A stretch of 18,834 nucleotides of DNA, taken from the NCBI GenBank assembly GCA_002440765.1, contig DJVC01000123.1, positions 1 to 18,834 of the forward strand, in the 5' to 3' direction. The notes below the pieces were generated by a model. It was given only the letters and a program-made list of their open reading frames with translations, had not been told where the DNA came from and did not search any database. Below are positions 9,001-14,086 of this stretch, piece after piece. This DNA comes from a bacterium UBP3_UBA6266 (lineage in GTDB: Bacteria; Auribacterota; UBA6266). Made by a program: the position numbers and the translations under genes. Position 1 is the stretch's first letter. Each line of letters opens with the position of its first letter.

Positions 9001-11589
9001 AGCCGTAACTTCAAAATTATTAAGGTCAGTCTTCCTGTCTATCGAAATAATAGGTTTTATAAGCTGGGGCCATCCTAAACTTACACCGAACACATATACC
9101 CACGGGCCTGCCAGCGCCTCATCGACAACATGGCCCGACCATATGATACTCAGTTTTTTCTCAAGGATTTCACGGGGAATCCTTTCATCAAGAATTTCAA
9201 GCCCGGACAGGATATCTATAAATTCCCCGGGTGTTACCGGGTTTTCCGCAATTTCATAATCCCTGTTAATATCCAGCCCGGTCGCTATAAAATCCCGTTT
9301 GATCTCTTTTTCCCTTATTTCACAGGCTATCACCCGCGTCTCGGCGATTTCCAGAGCGGCTTTCAGGCTTTTCCTGTTTTCGGACATTATGCTTCCCTGT
9401 CCTTCAAGGCTGCCGGTTTGCTCGCGGAACATTTCCGCCGTCTTGCGGAAAAACTCTTTTTTCCGCTTATTCGTAATGAACTCATTGTAATTAACATACA
9501 CTTCCAACGCCCGGTTCAGCTGCCATCTCCGATACGCTGATTCATCCCTTTCGGCGGCTGTCTCCGCCTGTTTTACCCTGGCTGATTTTGAGGGGTCATA
9601 CTTATAAAACAAGTCAAGCCCGTAAATTTCGCTGAAACCGGGATTTCTTTTCAAATCAAAATCAAGCCCGAATTTAAAGATTACATTTATATCCCCCGAT
9701 TTTTGCACATCTATCTCCGCAACACTCCTGAGCCACTCCAGAAATGCCGCCTGGGCCTGTTTCCCGTTTATAACACTGACCGAAAGAATGTCCTTCAGTT
9801 CGAAGGGCTGTCCATTCGACTTGCCCAGGACCGCGTCTGCTCTTGACTGTTTTTCCCGAAGGACCGCTTCCAACCCCCTTTTAACGTTGGTGATGGCAAA
9901 CAAACCTCCTTCAAGTTTGCATTCTATACCTTCTTTCTCGCATATTTCTTTCAACAGCAGTTGTGTCCGAAGCAGTTTCTCTTCTTCTTTCTTCTTATCA
10001 TCGGCTTTCTTCACTTCCTGAAACGCCTGTATTCTCCGGTTCAAAGCGAAGAAATCCGTTTCCTTAAATTTATTCAGGAAATCACGCCTGTTGAACGCCA
10101 CTATATACTCATCATCTTTCCTGACCGCAAAATAAATTTGTTTTATCGACCATTTGTTTCCCTTTTCATCCACTGCTTTTACGGCGCTGTCGGTAAAACC
10201 GGGCTCATCGCACCTGAGCATAAAACCTTCTTTATTAAAAAAGACCCAGCCCTGTTCGAAATATTTCTCTTCATCCGAAAGGGTTATAATCTTTTTCCCT
10301 GATTTGAAAAACCCGCTTTCCGCGAGCACTACGGGTGAGTTTGAACCAAGCCCGGGCCCGATATAAATTTCGCGGTATTCTTCGAACGGTTTCTGGAAAA
10401 ACATATAATCTATTCCCATATCCCCCATATCCGCGTCCGGCTTGACATAAGTCTTTTCCGGTTCTGCGCAAAACACGTAAGAAAGATTGCCGTCTTCATC
10501 CGTAAAATTATATTTGAGTTCCGCTCTTCTTTTTTTGGCCTGTTTCAATGTGGGATAAACACATATTCCGGACACCGAACCTTTGTCATTAAACTTCAGT
10601 TCCACCATATAAACTTCTGCCAGCCTGTATTGCATACTTTTGCCCCGGCTGATTCTTTCATAGAGGGTTGAGTTGAATATTCCCGGGTCTCTCCTGTCAA
10701 GTTCAAACCTGTTCCCCTTGATATCCGTCGAATAGTACCTATGCTGGTTTAACTCATCATCCCGGCAGGGAAAAGTGAAAACAGGAATGATATTCTCTAT
10801 ATTATGCCGACCGGTAAAGACGGGACCGGAATTCCTTGAAGGCAGGGCGCAGACAAACGTTTCCCCACCTCCGGACGCAACTATGAATTCGGAAAATCCC
10901 GATTTTTCTTCGGAAAAATACCTTTCTATATCGGGAAAATCTAAATCCTGCCGGGTTCGGGAAAGAAGGACATAAGGCGTGTAACCCATCATCTGCCTGT
11001 AATAAATGAGTTCTCCGCCGGAATTAAAAAATTGCCAGCCTTTGGCATATAATTCAGGGATATTGCCGGCATCAAGAACCATAAATTCCTGTTTTTCATC
11101 ATCGGACCGGACAACATAAACGGGGCCGTGCCTGACTTTATATTTCCCGCCTGTTTCTTTATTCCGGGCGTCTGTCGAAAGATAAAATTCTCCGGTATCG
11201 GGCGCGACACAGGCTTTCTTGCCGAATGATTTTTTATAGTAAAAATCATAATCATCAGGAACACTTTCCCTGTTTTCAAACATTACCGGAGGCGCTTTGC
11301 CGTCAGTAAGCACAGCAAAAAAACATCCCAGCGATTTAAAGACCCGGCCTTCGGAATCAACCATATACACCATCGAAGAGACTTCGCCGACATCATAAGC
11401 TTCATGCTCAAACTCAGCATATTTACGCTCGGCATCGGTTATCCGGCTGTCCTTTAAAAATTCCGCAAATATATTTGACCGGGATGACACTTCTTTCGCG
11501 CAGACAGGGAGAAGGAAAGACAATACCGAAAAGGACAGGATAACCGGTATAAGAAAACTATTTTTGGATAGAGTAAACCTGTCTTTCAA
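49..11589 (-). CDS. Giant secreted protein with six TolC/OEP repeats (3846 aa)
   Basis: An unbroken 3846-codon frame. Start is TTG at 11589: AAAAGG (11598-11603) lies 8 nt upstream, an in-frame stop lies just above, the next in-frame ATG is only at residue 73, and this start gives a proper signal peptide (hydrophobic ~12-29, likely cut after VCA at residue 31). Domains by eye: beta-rich N-terminal modules 70-500; charged coiled coil 515-590; six OEP/TolC-type repeats 594-1760; helical region 1765-2185; beta-rich stretch 2185-3350 with YD/RHS-like strands near 3215-3280; helical 3365-3550; two related beta-sandwich-like domains 3550-3676 and 3728-3838. TolC has about 470 mature residues and two OEP repeats, so this chain holds three TolC equivalents plus about 2650 other residues. 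Inferred place: outer membrane and periplasm or cell surface. It follows the EPS export genes after a 203-nt gap and may have its own promoter. Substrate and partners are unknown. The coding call is very sure; the pore function is inference. Confidence 0.96.
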   Translation of the reverse strand: MKDRFTLSKNSFLIPVILSFSVLSFLLPVCAKEVSSRSNIFAEFLKDSRITDAERKYAEFEHEAYDVGEVSSMVYMVDSEGRVFKSLGCFFAVLTDGKAPPVMFENRESVPDDYDFYYKKSFGKKACVAPDTGEFYLSTDARNKETGGKYKVRHGPVYVVRSDDEKQEFMVLDAGNIPELYAKGWQFFNSGGELIYYRQMMGYTPYVLLSRTRQDLDFPDIERYFSEEKSGFSEFIVASGGGETFVCALPSRNSGPVFTGRHNIENIIPVFTFPCRDDELNQHRYYSTDIKGNRFELDRRDPGIFNSTLYERISRGKSMQYRLAEVYMVELKFNDKGSVSGICVYPTLKQAKKRRAELKYNFTDEDGNLSYVFCAEPEKTYVKPDADMGDMGIDYMFFQKPFEEYREIYIGPGLGSNSPVVLAESGFFKSGKKIITLSDEEKYFEQGWVFFNKEGFMLRCDEPGFTDSAVKAVDEKGNKWSIKQIYFAVRKDDEYIVAFNRRDFLNKFKETDFFALNRRIQAFQEVKKADDKKKEEEKLLRTQLLLKEICEKEGIECKLEGGLFAITNVKRGLEAVLREKQSRADAVLGKSNGQPFELKDILSVSVINGKQAQAAFLEWLRSVAEIDVQKSGDINVIFKFGLDFDLKRNPGFSEIYGLDLFYKYDPSKSARVKQAETAAERDESAYRRWQLNRALEVYVNYNEFITNKRKKEFFRKTAEMFREQTGSLEGQGSIMSENRKSLKAALEIAETRVIACEIREKEIKRDFIATGLDINRDYEIAENPVTPGEFIDILSGLEILDERIPREILEKKLSIIWSGHVVDEALAGPWVYVFGVSLGWPQLIKPIISIDRKTDLNNFEVTAEMARTVMRRQQVEYLETSKRYREEKELIETALPRIESLIEDMDSYVDMLDESLEKIKDKLAAGSLPPDFTVLYSSKVMDARNARDEAVCALNETKAYYEVRLRDLELLDLPVKEERFVGEYKLTDVLDDIVRESEEVGDLALSKIDIEEARLKLWEAKQKPLVLLSKITPYVSFEAGDISFNSLASVQTKGMGWKYLIEFLELDVRVSELENEYIRQNLRYDALKAYQNYIDAELKLKNASAASDAWEDAFKALEKDRYKGTETLLDCLSRLKVSRINLSQAGKDVEISKQTLAHLTGTEFEKLDRDSFNMPVEKPDPVLRLQILRLRKLQAEMILNMIKWDRTIGLESFFSLSELGKREKKLDLGFYFSDYVMDTVRKLGFDVWKEKHIIRKWDNMINQEMTGLYHSRNDGKYDLSKAAEKLRVSIDYFDLSSEMLKSSQEKSADILNEGMISPYDILFSKARLIDAGDNLRNAYNEFVCSLIENDYFVNTGELLGAFARQSDVVPAAEMASVEDFKRWESLISGLGDGLGILLSYRSEDRKKWDETFQAVGKWRVNIAEDIGRWYAADSRYQAAGAEEGKAFIDEVNNIVGLAVKYEQENGRLSQVRKEIDILKSSIGIAAVMISDAKDASTEDKLFRARLFLFNKERELADIETGLKKLKEHIIGNMIKTGEFAYILPDGTLKPVELHSVAENEFDHIWKEYRKKHPSLKMMNAYLDESRANCVATDPFLNFFIPTVEIWFSLPDIVTNREDEWVSYDGSEKSKDVSATAMWTIFDAGKRASENIKATVEHGKNMRILDSQANSVKRTLEIELESVDTRMRIVNIRKNALDKAQANLSSVLERYKRFDTTEDELIVSLEQWEQAYDSYRDAATDNFTRCVAMAEIFKSMGIDLVSARETGDTALNRTQEPELNIKIGPYTGDDFKAQAVDMEWEKDSIFISLVGEILRILGPSSVDIIEENEWARIFTDICRIHKIQNTADAVEHMKMAVSWLPVVLERYNDLALEVKSSGDYKKLNTVFPDFFGTFFYPLTTQEKSGQVNNPEKGSYPLLFNVLGMADYLVCLERSLDITWAGYRSRTMVSDEVKEHLKELFETLSRRGAGYEIWRVRLENLIDRVCLPQTNEQKRASRVEVARTVSSVMGRPYEPDSRSDSIALDLFFRYIYEKNISPSELDGSLSRLEKIKGICRQNFIPEPGTEEFYRNEMAAYLRYLIRQREMLLKKKNRSLSDETRIEELEKRIKVEEKITYEAITAVAVLDMFAGLTEGIIEEDDFEENLAFMQKEIIPIMKGPDGKFIEGFDYPLFDAVHLANSHLKAFPSVDAEGRKIIYYVDERTNEIMLFYRDERNPRKIYKGLFDPVAHKVKGWLFQEWNEPEQIRDYKFEVPDGTNILVKLGDRLDISEFNKLGEKIKDVYLYKERNKEKLTVSREMVSIDEVPNRKVEETWVSLFDKRGEIILSQGWIAGLNKSINGLVTTEGFAEPVLKEYYKFEPNYKYTDAGGKTYSVTRMEGERYNILSGKVMFRQSLHSKFQPDYGKDVLVESVIEDSGISERYTFMTAYKSRETGEKDERGRKIIEIDEEEYIVSSLGRKDEKKRLMMTSTYIYRGVDKETGLDAWEQVECRDYSTGAWMKLGGFVMVDGVKMITRSGRDRLGHNYTEVGGTIIQYGAEGSPTFVPTPLHKIRYEEMLPWGDVKVVYDRDSSVTEIFKYSDGPKEFKSIKMESSVIEKDGEEVKRTKPRVMRDGTVFDGEKFIFPGDFSYKPDPARFPKEALYKFYVKQEYDEKKKDFVVTEEHRIIEDREEKLYYKVMFDAVEKEIEVYEFLPEAEVTMSDGRKQSHKDVMKSLIYDKDGELTAERYHRIVYDRYSRSKDVWYFLQSDELFEKPLYDYEQAEQIIRIFIVDKGILYHEDGSTTVIEKWTTVDGKEPEITENYVVHKDFLGDVISLDSNGAYKDEKGRKKHFVPQSYKFVTIDKNVLKKNREPVSLMDFNDEKAAEVYYDRETDSIKSKFYCSACYERVYQLKLPDRFNWIVQTKQDTKKINKSFGFYDIYAKPLYQEIFTVPLSKGEGLKHRCDALMFNEGDGTVTEYFTMIDPKTGAVTPVAEKTSILIRQNSPEEEDIYLVTENRYFLKKTIQKFTYEIDEEGNELWDSVAFLSGAGEDRYPGIDYNRMPLASKKWEMNEDGTQGKLLEYDKFLYYPVNDRQVIIEMTTRSGKDGKPVHPEESLQEGQRCIAYITDLAEDSYSFERMKVVISGKERDQWKFEYPEDEPDIRRVKIPDTDSYVTVYLERNPETKLYSISQSYYGKGGFEFFDGVRDFVKVYIPQNLIDPITGEITDVSRLTDEIQMLSEYKYDEMDRLSREIDMTTGIRKEIDYEGDTKKVSEVKTYKGRKLIKKVDYDTETGKKLLFESPEMKVGPILEIVEKGGLLDRERVSRKYYYRDNTAIVNMMDERGIVYSVLIPMDGNGNYYRGRSFYIYDKSLTFEELSGEKPIAEINPDEPVAIRSEEFARQAWIVMGAIGGVFSEDEIKNIDDILINMIGESMLVEYNKALESGVDFSGVEKIWEIHDPFSLSTMLRSRLFKEMEDLVDGKYDANFSEIEIRRRSKYISMLFDLFRKIYFREFVKIKKQPENYQYDILFTRNILLEQAEAYNFIDLYDDLNPGEKELISLVKSSSEGLDTVIKYEFVSAKDKKGSPFDLRGSEVVFLIAAGMPGRQGLSFIFEDASGKRRIMQRVIEGQKYLDALNEKEKGKFFTRIVFAPDSLDMEKNIFTAEHFMPDKIVSFSIVSDSLRNIKDKEKYEIDNARLEKPKFEEQKEKTQEGIVEFKIEDLKSRMVAPPEITRKMQPDSRKLSDLYLSDRYAVYYDLTDAKGNPVNLDGKNVFINWQIPDDFRKQKTEIIVSFVDVFGNVRNLVLYTDNKGSLVFNSRCLSTGDFNAFRVVMLKFEIKKKSYLRASVTGKFTLGELTPCIAFNDAEVL
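76..942 (-). other. Two related C-terminal beta-sandwich-like domains
   Basis: Residues 3550-3676 and 3728-3838 share an order of short motifs: an Ala-Lys containing turn, KGSPFDLRGSEV in the first and KGNPVNLDGKNV in the second, then a long hydrophobic strand, then FxDxxGxxR (FEDASGKRR, FVDVFGNVR). The first ends with YEIDNARL, like the last strand of many jelly-roll carbohydrate-binding or CIA30-like domains. Sugar or cell-wall binding is a reasonable guess, unproven. Confidence 0.45.
1540..5037 (-). other. Long beta-rich region with GW and YD/RHS-like strands
   Basis: Residues 2185-3350 alternate Tyr/Lys/Glu-rich strands with D-x-x-G turns, as in YD or RHS-type secreted repeats. Gly-Trp motifs at 2231-2232 and 2326-2327, each with a preceding LFD (2221-2223, 2314-2316), resemble the N-terminal modules. 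The clearest YD-like run is 3215-3277, with YDEMDRLSREID, then DYEGDTKK, then DYDTETGKK. A single CxxC (CSAC, residues 2878-2881) could be a disulfide or metal site. No RHS core-cleavage motif or toxin end was recognised. Confidence 0.5.
5035..6297 (-). other. Helical linker region after the OEP repeats
   Basis: Residues 1765-2185 are mostly predicted helix by eye, with a strongly charged segment around 2078-2112 rich in Arg, Lys and Glu that looks like a coiled coil. The OEP strand pattern stops at about residue 1760. I recognise no enzyme motif. It joins the TolC-like block to the C-terminal beta-rich half. Confidence 0.5.
6310..9810 (-). repeat. Six tandem OEP (TolC-type) repeats inside the giant protein
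   Basis: Approximate repeat limits in residues: R1 594-772, R2 785-972, R3 985-1162, R4 1176-1350, R5 1352-1530, R6 1555-1760. Each shows the OEP order: helix, amphipathic strand pair, long helix, tight turn, helix rich in Ala, Leu and charged residues. Strand pairs I see: R1 633-647 and 656-665; R2 830-840 and perhaps 846-853; R3 1031-1044 and 1055-1067; R4 1207-1219 and 1225-1239; R5 1392-1403 and 1417-1430; R6 1599-1611 and 1631-1646. R6 carries the most typical second strand, MWTIFDAGKR. Turn motifs like the TolC 'RYxxG' are seen in R3 (DRYKG, 1120-1124), R4 (EGMISPYD, 1313-1320) and R6 (RYKRFDTTEDE, 1709-1719). R5 and the second strand of R2 are the least clear. Repeats differ strongly from one another, so this is old duplication, not recent copying. 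Confidence 0.8.
10090..11373 (-). other. N-terminal beta-rich GW modules of the giant protein
   Basis: Residues 73-500 contain degenerate internal repeats. A 'VDxxGxxF/W' strand motif occurs at 77-84, about 288-295 (TDIKGNRF) and 473-480 (VDEKGNKW), twice followed by a FAV-containing strand (91-93, 487-489). A second motif, GWxFFNxxG, occurs at 184-192 and 447-455. DYxFxxKxF precedes it at 113-122 and 394-402. The pattern suggests at least two copies of a beta module placed before the TolC block. No known family is recognised. Confidence 0.55.
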
Positions 11590-11597
11590 ATTGTAAA

Positions 11598-11603
11598 CCT
11601 TTT
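11598..11603 (-). promoter_or_regulatory. Ribosome binding site deciding the TTG start of the giant gene
   Basis: AAAAGG on the minus strand, 8 nt before the TTG at 11589. No alternative in-frame start lies upstream before a stop codon, so this site fixes the start and yields the signal peptide. Confidence 0.65.
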
Positions 11604-11680
11604 ATACATCTTCCGGATGACATTTAAGACAACAACTCAACTGTTTAGCAAGATGTGATTGACAAAGATGAATTTAAATA

Positions 11681-11709
11681 AATATAAACGATACAGACTA
11701 TAATTACAA
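11681..11709 (-). promoter_or_regulatory. Candidate sigma-70 promoter for the giant gene
   Basis: Minus strand TTGTAA (11704-11709), 17-nt spacer, TATATT (11681-11686). A second candidate overlaps upstream: TTGAGA (11739-11744), 16 nt, TAAAAT (11717-11722). The gap is AT-rich, so either could be chance. No clear hairpin terminator separates the kinase gene from this one, so read-through is possible. Confidence 0.35.
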
Positions 11710-11792
11710 TTTTCTCATTTTAATATAAACGGGGGATTTCTCAAAGACTATTTTTACAGGAAGAAAACGGGAAATATGGAAGGGAAAATATT

Positions 11793-13454
11793 TTAACTGT
11801 TATAATAATGGGAATGGTAATAGTATCCGGCCGATTCGCCGTTCTTGACGGATACCTTGTTTAATATCGCTCCCATGACATTGATTTTAGAGTCTTTCAG
11901 GGTTTTCTCCATACGGTGAAGGACCTTGCGCGAAGTCTTGCCGCCCTGGATAACAATAATCAACTGCCCCGCCAGTTTAGAGAGCATGACCGCGTCCGTA
12001 ACGACCGCTATCGGGGATGAATCAAATAACACGATGTCAAAACTGTTTTCCGCCGCGCTTATAAACTCCTTGATTCGCGCTCCCGACAGAAGTTCGGAAG
12101 GGTTGGAAGGACTCAAGCCGCAACTGACCAGATAAAGGTTATCAATATCTGTTTTCTGCACCAGCCCGTCGAACGGCACATGAGCGACAAGAAAATCACT
12201 CAAACCTTTTATATCTTTCTTTTTAAAAATACTTTTCTTATTAAAAAACTCCTGTAACCTCGGCCTTCTCAGGTCGGAATCAACCAGCAGAACTTTTTTG
12301 CCGCTCTTGGCAAGGACAATGCCTAAATTGCACAGATTCGTAGTTTTCCCCTCCTCAGGCCCCGGTGAAGATACAACAATGCTTTTCGGAGACCCCCGTT
12401 CTTCCAGAATATTGAATATTTTGGTCCTTATATGCTTAAAAGCCTCTACCGAAGGCCCTTTTGGAGTCACATGAGCCAGCAACCCCTTATCAAATTTCCT
12501 GAATCCTTTTTTTACTTTCCCTATCTCAGGCACCACACCAAGCAGGGTCCAGTCCATACTCTTCTCAAGTTCATCAACGGTCTTGATATTCTCATCGAGA
12601 TACTCAAAAAAGAACGCAATCCCTATTCCGCCGAAAAGCCCCAGAATAGCCGCGAGCATAATATTCAAACGCTTCCTGGGTTTTACAGGCAGCAGAGGCA
12701 CTTCCGCGGGATCCTGAATGCTGACATTGTTGGGCTTTAACCCCTCAAGAGGATATTTTCCGCTGGAAGCAAAATCGTTTTCTATCACTTCAAAATCAAA
12801 CATTGAATTCTTAACGGCTTCTATTTTTTTAACGACTTCATTTATTTCTTCATGAAGCCTTATCATTGCCGGATGTTTATCTTTATAAACCTTGCTGTAT
12901 TCCGATAATTTCGCTTCCATCTTCAAATATTCGTTCTTCAGCAGATTCATCATCTCATTGCGGCTTATGTAGTAAAGGTTTCTTCTTACATATAATTCGG
13001 CCATCCTGTTCGCGATAGCCGCCGCCAGGACGGGGTTTTGGTTATCAATATTCAGCGATATCAACCTTGTATCCCTTATGGGATCGATTTTTATGGTCTT
13101 TAAGAAGGACTTGATAGGGTCTTTGGCTTTCGCGTATTTTTCGTCTTCTCCGAGCCTGAACTCCTCAAAAACCTTTTTCGTGAGCAGGCGCGACCGGATA
13201 ATCTCTATCTGACTCTGGTAATACTCCTTATATGTATAATAATTTCTTGAATCCAGGGAAACCATCCCCGAGGTTGTTAACACATCGGGGCTTTCAACAT
13301 CTATAAGAAGGATTGCCGTGGCCCTGTAAACGGGCTTCATCAGGAAACTGCCTATAGTCACAAGGCATACCACCGTAACAAAAAACAGTATAATAACGCC
13401 TAAGTGCCGCTTTATCACCATCGCGTAATCTTTAATATCAACCTGCTGTTCCAT
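11793..13454 (-). CDS. Wzz/Wzc-type polysaccharide co-polymerase with BY-kinase domain
   Basis: A bacterial tyrosine autokinase fused to a Wzz chain-length domain, acting at the inner membrane to control EPS polymerisation and export. Wzz part: TM1 about 18-38, short periplasmic part about 40-262 with coiled coil 165-215, proline-rich VPLLPVKPRKR before TM2 about 263-284. Kinase part: SVEAFKHIRTKI (335-346), Walker A SSPGPEEGKTT (362-372, Lys370), Walker A' DSDLRRP (392-398), NPSELL (451-456), Walker B IVLFDSSP (474-481). The C-terminus has five Tyr in the last ten residues (544-546, 550, 551), the usual autophosphorylation cluster. At 553 residues it is shorter than E. coli Wzc (about 720), the periplasmic part being reduced. 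An AAAGG site overlaps the stop of the OPX gene 8 nt upstream, suggesting translational coupling. Family assignment is sure. Confidence 0.94.
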   Translation of the reverse strand: MEQQVDIKDYAMVIKRHLGVIILFFVTVVCLVTIGSFLMKPVYRATAILLIDVESPDVLTTSGMVSLDSRNYYTYKEYYQSQIEIIRSRLLTKKVFEEFRLGEDEKYAKAKDPIKSFLKTIKIDPIRDTRLISLNIDNQNPVLAAAIANRMAELYVRRNLYYISRNEMMNLLKNEYLKMEAKLSEYSKVYKDKHPAMIRLHEEINEVVKKIEAVKNSMFDFEVIENDFASSGKYPLEGLKPNNVSIQDPAEVPLLPVKPRKRLNIMLAAILGLFGGIGIAFFFEYLDENIKTVDELEKSMDWTLLGVVPEIGKVKKGFRKFDKGLLAHVTPKGPSVEAFKHIRTKIFNILEERGSPKSIVVSSPGPEEGKTTNLCNLGIVLAKSGKKVLLVDSDLRRPRLQEFFNKKSIFKKKDIKGLSDFLVAHVPFDGLVQKTDIDNLYLVSCGLSPSNPSELLSGARIKEFISAAENSFDIVLFDSSPIAVVTDAVMLSKLAGQLIIVIQGGKTSRKVLHRMEKTLKDSKINVMGAILNKVSVKNGESAGYYYHSHYYNS

Positions 13455-13462
13455 ATCCGCCT

Positions 13463-14041
13463 TTAGAAAAAGCTTTCGGGCACAAATATAACATCTCCCG
13501 GCCTGATAACTATATCTTTTTCTTTCTGACCCTTCTGGGTTATATCCTTAACGGGAATAATAATTGTTTTCTTCTCCCCGTCTTCCATCCTCATTATTCT
13601 TGTGGTGTTAACGTTCGCGTCTTTGGTGAAACCGCCCGCCATGGCTATCGCTTCCAGCAGGGTTGTTTCTTTTTCATCGGGCATATCGTATTTCCCCGGG
13701 TTTTTTACCTCCCCCAGGACCGAAACCTGACGCGGATGATATTCTTCTATAAAAATCAGCACCTGAGCATTAACAAGATAATCTTTTTCAAGCAGTTCTT
13801 TTATACTGTTTTCAAGTTCCTGGACAGTCAACCCTTTCACATATAATGTCCCTATAAGAGGAAAGGTGATATTCCCGTCGGCAGTAACTCTCGTCTGGGT
13901 CGAAAGGTCCGGCTGTTCATGGACGGTGATTTTCAAAACGTCTGTTGCCTGAAGCTTATATTCCGTAGACTGGGCAAAAATAAGAGATGAACTTAAAAAT
14001 ATTAAAGCGAAAAAAAACCTGAAAAAAACATATGTTTTCAT
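13463..14041 (-). CDS. Polysaccharide export protein, short Wza/OPX type
   Basis: A periplasmic OPX protein that forms the channel ring between the co-polymerase and the outer membrane. A signal peptide (MKTYVFFRFFF... cut after IFA) is followed by the Poly_export domain starting at YKLQATDVLKITV, with DGNITFPLIGTLYVKGLT, then an SLBB-type domain from RQVSVLGEVKNPGKY through LLEAIAMAGGFT to RPGDVIFVPESFF at the very end. There is no lipobox Cys and no C-terminal amphipathic helix: it ends at the SLBB domain at 192 residues, while E. coli Wza has about 360 mature residues with a membrane helix. It therefore probably needs a separate outer-membrane pore; the beta-barrel gene just upstream fits. 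I chose ATG at 14041; an in-frame TTG at 14050 adds three residues and neither has a strong ribosome site. Confidence 0.92.
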   Translation of the reverse strand: MKTYVFFRFFFALIFLSSSLIFAQSTEYKLQATDVLKITVHEQPDLSTQTRVTADGNITFPLIGTLYVKGLTVQELENSIKELLEKDYLVNAQVLIFIEEYHPRQVSVLGEVKNPGKYDMPDEKETTLLEAIAMAGGFTKDANVNTTRIMRMEDGEKKTIIIPVKDITQKGQKEKDIVIRPGDVIFVPESFF

Positions 14042-14086
14042 AATGCCCAATTTAAAAATGATTTTGAAAAACCGGCAGGGTCAGAA

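Noticed and set aside
11588..11611. Short out-of-frame ATG reading (7 codons) overlapping the TTG start of the giant gene
   Set aside because: Could be a leader peptide, but its only upstream GGAAG is too close to the ATG; probably chance.
11590..11792. Terminator between the kinase gene and the giant gene
   Set aside because: I found no GC-rich stem followed by a T run on the minus strand.
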